The translations under genes and the position numbers were made by a program. From Flavobacteriales bacterium (GTDB lineage Bacteria; Bacteroidota; Bacteroidia; Flavobacteriales_D; Parvicellaceae), in assembly GCA_027047735.1 (NCBI GenBank), contig JALTUD010000155.1, positions 1 to 7,660 of the forward strand: 7,660 nt of DNA, in the 5' to 3' direction. The notes below the pieces were generated by a model. It saw only the letters and a program-made list of their open reading frames with translations. It searched no databases and was not told where the DNA came from. Shown here piece by piece: positions 1 to 6,618 of the stretch (position 1 is the first letter of the stretch; every line of letters starts with the position of its first letter).

Positions 1-325
1 TTAATAAATCAATATTAAAAGCGTCTAGTTCACCTTCGATTGGATCTTGATTGGTTTTTACATCCAATTCATTTCCATTGTAATCTAAAGTTATTCTTTT
101 AACAACACACTTATTAAATTCCTCCCCGGCTTCGGCTCTGGAAATACCGTCGTATTTCTTCAATCCGGTAGCTTGAAGGATATTTTGCATCTTTTCATTT
201 CTTATGTTTGCTTGTTGAGCCGGCTTTAAAGCGGTTGCTAAAAACGCCAACACACCACCAACTATCGTTACCATGATAGCAGCAAAGCTTATTGTATATA
301 CGTTACTATCTCTATTAATTGCCAT
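1..325 (-). CDS. nqrC: NqrC, Na+-translocating NADH:quinone reductase subunit C (3' part beyond window)
   Basis: The first 108 codons of NqrC are visible, starting with ATG at 325; the rest runs off the left edge. Family members are roughly 250 residues, so somewhat under half is present. The N-terminus reads MAINRDSNVYTISF, followed by one membrane helix at about residues 11-33 (rich in I, V, G, A, L, F), then the charged start of the periplasmic domain (ALKPAQQANIRNEKMQNIL). NqrC passes electrons within the sodium-pumping NADH dehydrogenase through an FMN bound covalently to a threonine in a C-terminal SGAT-type motif; that motif is outside the window and cannot be checked. The start codon is only 2 bases past the nqrB stop, so its ribosome-binding region lies inside nqrB and the two are very likely translated from one mRNA. 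Identification rests on N-terminal similarity plus position after nqrA and nqrB. Confidence 0.95.
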   Translation of the reverse strand, partial: MAINRDSNVYTISFAAIMVTIVGGVLAFLATALKPAQQANIRNEKMQNILQATGLKKYDGISRAEAGEEFNKCVVKRITLDYNGNELDVKTNQDPIEGELDAFNIDLL

Positions 326-327
326 GA

Positions 328-1533
328 CTATGCTGTTTTAACTCTTTTTAATCTTCGTTTAATATTTGCACTAATTACCATATGATCAATCAACGGTGCA
401 AAAACGTTAGCTATCAAGATAGCCAACATCACTCCTTCAGGGTACGCCGGGTTAACAACTCGAATCAGAATTGCCATAGCTCCACCTAAGAATCCGTAAA
501 TAAACTTACCTGTTCCTGTTTGAGCAGCCGTAACAGGGTCTGTTGCCATAAAGACAAGACCGAACATAAATCCACCTAACATCATTTGGTAAATAGCCGG
601 TAATTCTAAATAATCACTTCCTCCAACTAAATTGAACAGCAAAGCCATTAAATAACCTCCTGTAAAGAAAGATAGCATAATTTTCCAACTTCCTATTCCT
701 GTAAATAATAATAGAAAAGCACCTATTAAAATTGCTAAAACAGAGGTCTCCCCCACTGACCCCGGATAAAATCCGTAAAATAAATCCATCAAACCGTGTT
801 TTGCTTCCAAAAATTGGTTTAGATTAGAAAAGGTTGCTCCTTCTTTGCCTATTGCGGCTAAATCACCTAAAGGTGTAGCTCCTGTAATACCATCGGCAAG
901 TGAACCATTGGTTTTCATTTCTTTTAATCCTGAAATCCAAACTTCGTTTCCTGACATTTTAGTTGGATAGGCGAAAAACAAAAACGCTCTTGCAGTTAAG
1001 GCTACGTTCATCACATTCATACCTGTTCCACCAAAAACCTCTTTACCAATTACAACGGCAAAAGCTGTTCCTACTGCAACCATCCAAAGAGGAGTATCAA
1101 TTGGCATAATCAAAGGGATTAACATTCCTGTTACCAAAAACCCTTCTTGTACCGAGTGACCGTTTTTGATAGCAAAAAGAAACTCTATCCCTAAACCAAC
1201 GGCATAGGAAATAACAATCAACGGCAACACTCTAATTGCTCCATGTAAAAAGGCTTCACCAAAACTTGGGTTAGCCTCTCCCACGGCTAAATAGTGTTGA
1301 TAACCTACATTATACATCCCAAACAATAAAGCAGGAATTAAGGCTATGATTACAATCATCATTGTCCTTTTCAAGTCAATCGCATCTCTGATGTGAGCTC
1401 CTTTTTGAGTTGTATGATTGGGAGTAAATAGTAATGTATCAATCGCATCAACTAAGGGAAAATACTTTTTGGTTTTTTCCGATTTGTTTAATGCTTCGTG
1501 AGCATTATCAAATATCTTTCTTAAAAATTTCAC
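328..1533 (-). CDS. nqrB: NqrB, Na+-translocating NADH:quinone reductase subunit B
   Basis: A complete 401-residue integral membrane subunit of the sodium-pumping NADH:quinone reductase. It carries an FMN attached through a phosphoester bond to threonine and forms much of the sodium path in the inner membrane. Visible marks: the amphipathic N-terminus ending in TPNHTTQKGAHIRDAIDLKR (about 37-56); many hydrophobic helices from residue 57 on; VQEGFLVTGMLIPLIMP (128-144); GKEVFGGTGMNVMNVALTAR (163-182); the flavin attachment motif DGITGATPL with acceptor Thr220; MATDPVTAAQT (329-339); and NPAYPEGVMLAIL near the C-terminus. The start is GTG at 1533: an in-frame TAA lies five codons upstream, no closer ATG would keep the conserved N-terminus, and the leader is purine-rich (AAGAAAGAAAG). 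The gap to nqrA is 28 bases and to nqrC 2 bases, the usual nqrABC order. No truncation or missing key residue is seen. Confidence 0.98.
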   Translation of the reverse strand: MKFLRKIFDNAHEALNKSEKTKKYFPLVDAIDTLLFTPNHTTQKGAHIRDAIDLKRTMMIVIIALIPALLFGMYNVGYQHYLAVGEANPSFGEAFLHGAIRVLPLIVISYAVGLGIEFLFAIKNGHSVQEGFLVTGMLIPLIMPIDTPLWMVAVGTAFAVVIGKEVFGGTGMNVMNVALTARAFLFFAYPTKMSGNEVWISGLKEMKTNGSLADGITGATPLGDLAAIGKEGATFSNLNQFLEAKHGLMDLFYGFYPGSVGETSVLAILIGAFLLLFTGIGSWKIMLSFFTGGYLMALLFNLVGGSDYLELPAIYQMMLGGFMFGLVFMATDPVTAAQTGTGKFIYGFLGGAMAILIRVVNPAYPEGVMLAILIANVFAPLIDHMVISANIKRRLKRVKTA

Positions 1534-1561
1534 TTTCTTTCTTATTTAGTTCTTAAATAGA

Positions 1562-2923
1562 TTACATACATTCTTCTAAAATAACATCCAATCCTTTTCT
1601 TATAATGGATTGAGATTCGATTTTAGAAGTACAAACAAACTCACACAAGGCAAAATCTTCAGGAGCTACTTCATAGATTCCTAAGTTTTCCATTGCATCA
1701 ATATCATTTATAATAACTGACTTAATTAAATGTACGGGATAAATATCAAAAGGGAAAACCGGCTCATATTGTTCTGAGACTACAAACGCTCGTTCTTCTC
1801 CATTAAGATTTGTATCGATATCATAACGTTTTGATTTCGGCATCATCCATGTAGGATAGGCTCTAGACGCCGAGAATTTGTTAAACCCAAGGCTCAACCA
1901 ACCTTCGGTAAGGAAGAACTTATGTTTATTTCCTTCCGGCAAAGCGGTTAATTGGTAATCATAGTACCCCAAATAACCTGCTTCCGGTTCTACTTTAACG
2001 CCTGTTAACGGATTTCCGGAAATAACTCTTGTATTATCCAAATTTACATTTTCCTTGAATAAATCTGTAAGCTCTGCTCCAATGATTGTTTTGAAGTATT
2101 TTCTATTCTTAGCTCTCGATCCTGTCAAAGCCACGTATTTTGTTGCATCAAACTTACCGGTAATAAGATATCTACCAATCATTGCAACATCTTGTGCGTT
2201 AACCACCCACACTATTTCACCCTTGTTAATAGGGTCAATATGATGAATTTGCACACCAACATTACCGGCAGGATGAACACCTGTTACCGTATTTATTTCT
2301 ACTCCCTTTACTGATGTAAAGGCTTTATCGGCATTTCCTCTTAGTTGTAAATGAACTTTGCCTTTTGTTAGTTTCTTTAAAGCTTCTATTCCGGTCTGAA
2401 ATGCTTCATCTTGACCATGAATAAGAAAATCGTAATCAGGTGCTAAAGGATGTGTATCGAACCCGGAAATAAAGATTGCTTTCGGCTCGTCTTTTGGGTC
2501 TGCGACAATATCTATCGGTCGCATTTTTATCATGGGCCAAAAACCAGAAGCTAACAACGTTTCTTTTACCTCTTCAGAAGACATCTGATTTACAGGCTTT
2601 ACGTTCTTTGCTTCGTATTCAATAGTTGAATCTGCTTCGATTATTACTTCTAATATTCGACGTTTCGCTCCTCTTTTTATTTCCTTTACTTTCCCACTTA
2701 CCGGCGAAACGTATTGTATTTTATCTCGATATTTATCAAAAAAGATAGGTGTTCCGGCTTTTACTTCCTCTCCAACCTTTTTCAACATCTTAGGAGTTAA
2801 CCCGTGAAAATCGGCTGGTTTTACCGCGTAAGTTTTTGCTACGGGAGCATCTACTTTTACTTTGTCTGCCTCGCCTATTAAACGGATATCCAGCCCCTTA
2901 CGAATTTTAATCGTTTTTGACAT
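1562..2923 (-). CDS. nqrA: NqrA, Na+-translocating NADH:quinone reductase subunit A
   Basis: A 453-residue cytoplasmic, membrane-associated subunit of the sodium-pumping NADH:quinone reductase, implicated in quinone binding where electrons leave the complex. The N-terminus MSKTIKIRKGLDIRLIGEA matches the family start. Residues about 40-97 look like the small biotinyl/lipoyl-type barrel (HGLTPKMLKKVGEEVKAGTP, then VSPVSGKVKEIKRGAKRRIL). The central part has HPAGNVG (217-223), QDVAMIGR (244-251) and VALTGSRAKNRK; the C-terminus has the conserved acidic/cysteine stretch APEDFALCEFVCTSKIESQ (420-438). I chose ATG at 2923. The frame stays open to a TTG at 2938, but that adds only MKNNF, has no family support and lies in the likely untranslated leader. 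It is first in the operon and is followed by nqrB after 28 bases. Absence of transmembrane helices fits the family. Confidence 0.98.
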   Translation of the reverse strand: MSKTIKIRKGLDIRLIGEADKVKVDAPVAKTYAVKPADFHGLTPKMLKKVGEEVKAGTPIFFDKYRDKIQYVSPVSGKVKEIKRGAKRRILEVIIEADSTIEYEAKNVKPVNQMSSEEVKETLLASGFWPMIKMRPIDIVADPKDEPKAIFISGFDTHPLAPDYDFLIHGQDEAFQTGIEALKKLTKGKVHLQLRGNADKAFTSVKGVEINTVTGVHPAGNVGVQIHHIDPINKGEIVWVVNAQDVAMIGRYLITGKFDATKYVALTGSRAKNRKYFKTIIGAELTDLFKENVNLDNTRVISGNPLTGVKVEPEAGYLGYYDYQLTALPEGNKHKFFLTEGWLSLGFNKFSASRAYPTWMMPKSKRYDIDTNLNGEERAFVVSEQYEPVFPFDIYPVHLIKSVIINDIDAMENLGIYEVAPEDFALCEFVCTSKIESQSIIRKGLDVILEECM

Positions 2924-2948
2924 AAAGTTATTTTTCAAAATTACGGAA

Positions 2949-2956
2949 CAAAAGTA
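2949..2956 (-). promoter_or_regulatory. Candidate Bacteroidota -7 box for the nqr operon
   Basis: On the minus strand this reads TACTTTTG, an exact match to the Bacteroidota sigma-ABfr -7 consensus TAnnTTTG. It would place the transcription start near 2942 and leave a leader of about 20 bases before the nqrA ATG, a typical arrangement. A second match, TAATTTTG at 2936-2943, lies too close to the ATG to be the better candidate. I do not see a clear -33 TTG at the expected spacing, so the call rests on the -7 box and position. Confidence 0.55.
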
Positions 2957-3011
2957 AAAAATTGTTGTTTACGAAGCTTGTCCTTATTGGTTATTCGTTA
3001 CATAAACTACA

Positions 3012-3030
3012 ATTTATAATCATTATAAAT
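3012..3030. promoter_or_regulatory. AT-rich 19-bp palindrome upstream of nqr, possible operator
   Basis: ATTTATAAT-C-ATTATAAAT is a perfect palindrome with 9-base arms around a single C, centred about 80 bases upstream of the inferred nqr transcription start. It shares the 11-base core ATAATCATTAT with the classical enterobacterial Fur box, so an iron-responsive or other dimeric regulator could bind. In DNA this AT-rich a palindrome of this size can also arise by chance. No regulator gene is in the window. Confidence 0.25.
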
Positions 3031-3051
3031 AAACTGAATTTCTTGTTTAAA

Positions 3052-3170
3052 GATTTTCTTTATCCTGCTTCATAAAACATCCCCAATAGCTCGGAAATGA
3101 AAATATTTTTTTTCATCGTCTAAAGAAACTAAAACTCATTTTCTTAGACTCATTTACATGCGTTAGGGAT
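3052..3170 (+). repeat. Diverged direct repeat, copy A
   Basis: This 119-base block begins GATTTTCTTTATCC, continues CTTCATAAAA, then has CATCGTCTAA-AGAAACTAAAA and ends GCGTTAGGGAT. The same landmarks occur in the same order in copy B (3215-3333), which is also 119 bases long and lies 163 bases further on. The ends and the CATCGTCTAA block are well kept while the centre has diverged. The symmetric hairpin in the centre of copy B is not preserved here. It lies in the gap between the lipoprotein gene and nqrA; no reading frame in it is credible. Confidence 0.65.
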
Positions 3171-3200
3171 TGTATCCCTAACACGAGCAAAATAGACGAT
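3115..3200. repeat. Inverted arrangement at the end of repeat A (GTTAGGGAT hairpin)
   Basis: GTTAGGGAT at 3162-3170 is followed after a TGT loop by its exact reverse complement ATCCCTAAC at 3174-3182, a 9-bp hairpin. Further out, ATCGTCTA (3115-3122) is matched by its reverse complement TAGACGAT (3193-3200). Read on the minus strand, 3200 to 3174 is a shortened inverted copy of the repeat end (ATCGTCTA, then CTCGTGTTAGGGAT). Repeat A therefore abuts a small inverted copy of its own terminus. Confidence 0.6.
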
Positions 3201-3214
3201 ATAAAGCGTTTTTT

Positions 3215-3333
3215 GATTTCCTTATCCGTCTTCATAAAAATTTTCCATAGCTGGTGCTATGCAAAATTTTTATTCATCGTCTAAGAAACCAAAAATTCAC
3301 TTTCTATTCGCCAATTTCACTCGCGTTAGGGAT
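3215..3333 (+). repeat. Diverged direct repeat, copy B
   Basis: Second copy of the 119-base block: GATTTCCTTATCC, CTTCATAAAA, CATCGTCTAAGAAACCAAAA, and the terminal GCGTTAGGGAT at 3323-3333. Unlike copy A, its centre holds a clear hairpin (3236-3271). Its right end runs straight into the longer structured element that reaches 3472, suggesting that copy B is the more complete version and copy A a remnant. Confidence 0.65.
3236..3271. repeat. Hairpin inside repeat B with CATAGC/GCTATG core
   Basis: CATAGC (3246-3251) and GCTATG (3256-3261) pair around a TGGT loop. Outside a single C/C mismatch, AAAAATTTT (3236-3244) pairs with AAAATTTTT (3263-3271). The result is a 15-bp stem with one mismatch. 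It is nearly symmetric, so it could form in RNA from either strand. No long T-tract directly follows on the minus strand, so it is not a classical intrinsic terminator in that direction. Confidence 0.6.
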
Positions 3334-3472
3334 AGAACGGCGTGTTTGAACTCCTTTTGTGTTGTTGCACTTATGCAACACAAAAGAGTGAGTAGTGATA
3401 GCCCGACCCCAATTTACCAAACAAACGTTTCGCGAGAGCGATATGTTTGTTTGGTAAATTGGGGGAACGCCC
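3323..3472 (+). repeat. Flavobacterial-type structured intergenic repeat element
   Basis: Read on the plus strand, the element starts GCGTTAGGGATAGAA, carries a hairpin with 11-base arms (CTTTTGTGTTG 3354-3364 with CAACACAAAAG 3376-3386), continues GATAGCCCGACCCC, then a long stem-loop, and ends GGGGGAACGCCC. From memory, a repeat with the landmarks GCGTTAGGGAT, AGCCCGACCC and GAACGCCC, with variable hairpins between them, is widespread between genes in Flavobacteriia; I cannot search to confirm this. It sits just past the stop codon of the lipoprotein gene. A role in transcript ending or mRNA 3'-end protection is inference. Confidence 0.6.
3407..3464 (-). terminator. Very stable stem-loop after the lipoprotein gene, terminator-like
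   Basis: The arms 3407-3426 and 3445-3464 are perfect 20-base reverse complements (CCCCAATTTACC... with ...GGTAAATTGGGG). On the plus-strand reading, the inner 18 bases extend the stem further: a G-U and a U-A pair, one U/U mismatch, then UCGC (3430-3433) pairing GCGA (3438-3441) around a GAGA tetraloop. For the minus-strand transcript the stem begins 14 bases after the lipoprotein stop codon, where a 3'-end structure would be expected. The following bases are TCGGGCTATC, not a U-tract, so it is not a textbook intrinsic terminator; 3'-end stabilisation is equally possible. Confidence 0.45.
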
Positions 3473-3478
3473 AAATGT

Positions 3479-4819
3479 TTAATTTATTTTAAAGGTTAAA
3501 TGTGTTACCATTGCGTGTCTTTCGAAGGATAAAAGCCAATAGTGTAATAGGTTAAAATCGTTAATGTCTCGGTGGAATAAAGGGCCGTCAACACCGAAGA
3601 AATGGCTGTCTATCCACTTGCCTTCGTTGTCTAGGATGAAGGCGTAATAAGGGTTGCCGGATGATGAGTTTTGTTGTGCGTAGTTTGATTTTTCGTAAAA
3701 GGCGTGGTTTCCTATTCCCATTGGCATTTTGTAGCCTTTGTTGTAGTCTTCTACTTTTAGTTGGGGAATTAACTCCGGTTTTACTCCTCCGATGACGACG
3801 CGGGTTAGGATAGAGGTGTCTTGATTGCTTGCAAAGGTTACATCAAATTCTAAACATTTGTCGTGTTTTGCATTGTGTGAGGTTACTTTTCTGACGATTA
3901 CTTTTTTAGGGATTCCCAACCGGCTTAAAGTGGTTGCTCTCGGGTCTGAAGTGGAGTAATATCCCGGATATAAAAAGGTTGCAAATTTTGTGCTGTCGGT
4001 TAAAAAATCATTGATTGTTTTTGGGTTTTTCGGGTAAACTATGTTTTTGAATTTTGATTTTCTTGCTCCGGTAAGTGGATAGAACTCATTGTTGTGGTTT
4101 TCAAAATTTACTTCCCACGAAGAATCTACGTCTCTTAACAGGGTTAAATCGATGTATTTGCTTTCGGGTTCGGTATAATCTTCCAGGTATTTTTTGTATT
4201 CCTCGAAGGTGAGTTTTCCTTTATTTACTTCGTTGAATAGTTTGCGATATAATTCTCTTGGAAAATCAAACCATCCGTGGTATAGTGCTTTGACTTTGTC
4301 TCCTTCTTTTCCGTAGGTAATAATTTCCCAAAGGTAGCTGTTTAGGCAATTTCTTGCTAAATCAACTCGTACGGTTTTCTTGCCTTCGGGCGTGTGTTTG
4401 GAGATGTAAAATTCTCCTTGGGTAAATTTTACTTGTTGGCGATTCCATTCTGCATTGATGATACCAATCTTCTTTAGGTAATCGTCCTTGATGTAGTTGG
4501 GTATTGTCGGTATCCATTCCAATAATTTTATACTGTCTAATATAATGGTGTCTGAATTGTTGTTTGATGGGTAGAAAGTTACCCTAAAGTAGAGTGAATC
4601 CAAACGGTTGATTTCTACTTCGTGGTGTGCGTATTTATCCCAGTCGCTACATCTGTTTTCTATATCGTTGTTATCGGGGTACTCTTCATCTGTCATTTCT
4701 TTTACCTTAGAAATGTTCTTTTTGTTAGAGGTGTTAGTTGATTTGTTATTTGATTCTGAAGAGGAACAGGAGTAAAGAAAAATCCCTGTTAAAATTATAA
4801 GTATTGTTTTGTTTATCAT
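3479..4819 (-). CDS. Hypothetical outer-membrane-type lipoprotein, 446 aa
   Basis: I do not recognise this family. The frame is open upstream into the porin gene, but ATG at 4819 gives a clear lipoprotein signal: MINKTILIILTGIFLYSC, with Lys4, a hydrophobic core and a lipobox-like LYSC whose Cys18 would be lipidated. Residues 19-40 form a low-complexity linker rich in Ser, Asn, Lys and Thr, followed by a mixed globular region of about 400 residues. Visible landmarks are DIENRCSDWDKY (52-63), LARNCLNSYLWEI (154-166), the aromatic patch HGWFDFP (181-187) and an acidic helix-like stretch FEEYKKYLEDYTEPES (205-220). The C-terminus ends THLTFKIN. No catalytic motif is apparent. It starts 4 bases after the porin stop codon, so it is probably co-transcribed with it and may act at the same outer membrane; that link is inference. 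Signal confidence is good; function is unknown. Confidence 0.75.
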   Translation of the reverse strand: MINKTILIILTGIFLYSCSSSESNNKSTNTSNKKNISKVKEMTDEEYPDNNDIENRCSDWDKYAHHEVEINRLDSLYFRVTFYPSNNNSDTIILDSIKLLEWIPTIPNYIKDDYLKKIGIINAEWNRQQVKFTQGEFYISKHTPEGKKTVRVDLARNCLNSYLWEIITYGKEGDKVKALYHGWFDFPRELYRKLFNEVNKGKLTFEEYKKYLEDYTEPESKYIDLTLLRDVDSSWEVNFENHNNEFYPLTGARKSKFKNIVYPKNPKTINDFLTDSTKFATFLYPGYYSTSDPRATTLSRLGIPKKVIVRKVTSHNAKHDKCLEFDVTFASNQDTSILTRVVIGGVKPELIPQLKVEDYNKGYKMPMGIGNHAFYEKSNYAQQNSSSGNPYYAFILDNEGKWIDSHFFGVDGPLFHRDINDFNLLHYWLLSFERHAMVTHLTFKIN

Positions 4820-4823
4820 TTTT

Positions 4824-6614
4824 TTATTTTCTAAAGTTCCAATTGATTCCGATTTTGTATGCTCTGTCTTCCAAAGGATGATGCAAAGCACCAAAGTAAG
4901 TATTTTCCTTTGATAATCCTGAGTTTAGATGCATAACTGAGAAAAACAGGCGTACACTTTTTATTCTTGCATTAAAGAAAAAACTAACAAAAGGGTAGCT
5001 TCCCGTTGTCATTCCGGGGGTGAGATAAAAGGCGTTGATAGAAGGGGCGAAACCTTTTAACGGGGTTGTGTTGTAATAGGTTACTTTTATTCCGGTGTAA
5101 TAACTCAAGGCTTTATTAAAAAGTTCTGCAGTGTAGGCTATTTTTAGTGTGGCTAAAAAATCGGGTAATTGAAAAATATCTTTTCCTCCTGTGTATTGGT
5201 AAACAGCTTTTGATAGGATTCTCCATCTTTTAAGTTTAAATGTTTTTGATACTTGCGTTTGTATAATTTGACTGTATCCGTTGTGTTGGATAGGGGTTTG
5301 TTTATAGTCAAAATAAATAGGTTTATAGATGTCGGTGTATGCTAATTTGAGATGTACACCCCAAATATTTTTTTTACTCCCTGCTTCTACGTGTAAAGTC
5401 CGGATTGGTGTAAAATTATTTTGCCATTGATTGTGATTTCCATTGTATTGTTGTAAATCAATGGAAGGAGAAATAACTGAATGCACTGAAGAAAAGTAAA
5501 TGGTGTTTTCAGGCGTTAAAAAAAAGGTTGCCCTTAGGTTCTCTTCAAAATTATTTTTTCGGATGCCGTTCAGAAAGAAAGTTGAATGATAAGATAGCTG
5601 GTATTTTGATGATGCTATTTCTACATTTGTTCCAGTGGAGAAATATCCTGAATAAGTATAGTTTTGAGTGTTATGAAAATCTACGTAATCATAGCGAGCA
5701 AAAGGAGTAAACAATAATTTGTTTTTCCCTTTGGTTTTACTAAACGTATAACTTAGTTTTTGTTGAATAGATTGGTAATGTGTGGAGTCCTTTGTAACGC
5801 TACTGTCGTTATATATATTTGGATAAAAATCTTGGTTTAGAAGAGTGTCGTAGTATTTCGTTTTAGCAGTTCTAAATCTTGTGGTAATCCTGACGAATTG
5901 TTCTATTCCGTTACCCAAAGAATCCAAAGAAGATTGAATTTTAAATCTTTGTTTGAGCAAAAGTTGATGATGCACCTCTATACGATAGGCATTGTCTAAT
6001 TGAACTTGAAGCGTTTTTCTGTTGGAGAAGATGGAGGTGTCCAGCATAAACAGCGTGTCATCTTTTAAACCGCCGTTCATTTGACTGCTGTTGTGTATTC
6101 GATTAGCAAAAAAAGAAAAGTTGTACCGTTCTTTTTTGCTTGTCCACCAAATATTGGCTGAAATATTATCGTTGTTTACTTTTTGACGATTGTAGCTTCC
6201 TGCTGAATTTATTTTGGTATAGCCTAAAGAAAAATTTCCGCGGGGTGAAAAATTTTGTGTGTGCAACAATTCAAAGAATTGTTCTTGTCTAGCTCCTTGT
6301 ACGTATTTTAAGGAGGTAAAAGGTTCTGCTACATTGTATTCTCGCTGATGTAGAGCTGTATCTCCTTTCATCAAAAAAGAATAACGGTATTTCGATTGAT
6401 TATCAATGTTAAAAACCAAGGGGTAAAAAGGCAATCCGTTGTTGCCTAACCAAAGGTATTCGTTATTTACTCTGTAATTATTGAAATTTTCTAAAGAAAA
6501 GGTGTCGATAGGTAAGGTTTTCCCTTCTTCGGTATAATAAAAACGCATATTTTCTTCTTGCGAAACGATGGTTTGCAAGAAGAAAATACACGTTATGTAA
6601 AAAATCGCTTTCAA
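4824..6614 (-). CDS. Putative outer-membrane porin (Porin_10-like beta-barrel)
   Basis: A 596-residue predicted outer-membrane protein. The signal peptide is clear when translation starts at TTG 6614: MKAIFYITCIFFLQTIVSQ, with cleavage probably just before or after that Gln. Next come YLWLGNNGLPFYPLVF (about 54-69) and FTSLKYVQGARQEQFFELLH (99-118), then NFSPRGNFSLGYTKINSAGSY. This resembles the Bacteroidota putative-porin family (Porin_10), which has the pattern of an aromatic segment, QG/LF and NLSPRFNFS-like strands. The rest alternates polar and aromatic residues as a barrel would, ending YKIGINWNF-RK near the C-terminus. Length fits the family, often about 600-650. The frame is open to another TTG at 6644, but that overlaps the upstream gene and adds arginine-containing residues before the signal; the first ATG (codon 23) would delete the signal. 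It begins 4 bases after the DUF3467 stop. Substrate and pore activity are unknown. Confidence 0.8.
   Translation of the reverse strand: MKAIFYITCIFFLQTIVSQEENMRFYYTEEGKTLPIDTFSLENFNNYRVNNEYLWLGNNGLPFYPLVFNIDNQSKYRYSFLMKGDTALHQREYNVAEPFTSLKYVQGARQEQFFELLHTQNFSPRGNFSLGYTKINSAGSYNRQKVNNDNISANIWWTSKKERYNFSFFANRIHNSSQMNGGLKDDTLFMLDTSIFSNRKTLQVQLDNAYRIEVHHQLLLKQRFKIQSSLDSLGNGIEQFVRITTRFRTAKTKYYDTLLNQDFYPNIYNDSSVTKDSTHYQSIQQKLSYTFSKTKGKNKLLFTPFARYDYVDFHNTQNYTYSGYFSTGTNVEIASSKYQLSYHSTFFLNGIRKNNFEENLRATFFLTPENTIYFSSVHSVISPSIDLQQYNGNHNQWQNNFTPIRTLHVEAGSKKNIWGVHLKLAYTDIYKPIYFDYKQTPIQHNGYSQIIQTQVSKTFKLKRWRILSKAVYQYTGGKDIFQLPDFLATLKIAYTAELFNKALSYYTGIKVTYYNTTPLKGFAPSINAFYLTPGMTTGSYPFVSFFFNARIKSVRLFFSVMHLNSGLSKENTYFGALHHPLEDRAYKIGINWNFRK
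6542..6594 (-). other. 24-bp RNA hairpin within the porin 5' coding region
   Basis: Within the porin reading frame, TATTTTCTTCTTGC (6548-6561) has its exact reverse complement at 6575-6588. Inside, after one bulged base (6562), AAAC (6563-6566) pairs with GTTT (6571-6574) around a 4-base loop. Outside, in the mRNA, two G-U pairs (6547/6589 and 6546/6590) and four Watson-Crick pairs (6542-6545 with 6591-6594) extend the stem. The total is 24 pairs with one bulge, starting about 20 bases after the TTG start codon and covering the end of the signal peptide (FFLQTIVSQEEN). A role in translation control is inference. Confidence 0.6.
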
Positions 6615-6618
6615 CCGA

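Noticed and set aside
2055..2243. Plus-strand open frame of 62 codons inside nqrA
   Set aside because: It is antisense to a strongly conserved part of NqrA and has no family resemblance or leader of its own.
2924..2938. TTG start at 2938 extending NqrA by five residues
   Set aside because: It falls within the second TAATTTTG box in the probable leader, adds no conserved sequence, and the ATG at 2923 gives the normal family N-terminus.
3052..3472. CRISPR array or insertion sequence in the intergenic gap
   Set aside because: There are only two long diverged copies, no short identical repeats with even spacers, and no transposase frame, so neither description fits.
3259..3492. Plus-strand open frame of 77 codons across the structured repeat
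   Set aside because: It runs through repeat B and the hairpins, its composition follows the inverted repeats, and it overlaps the end of the lipoprotein gene on the other strand. It does not resemble any protein; repeats of this kind often produce such spurious frames.
5528..5710. Plus-strand open frame of 60 codons inside the porin gene
   Set aside because: It is antisense to a long, plausible beta-barrel coding region and has no recognisable features.
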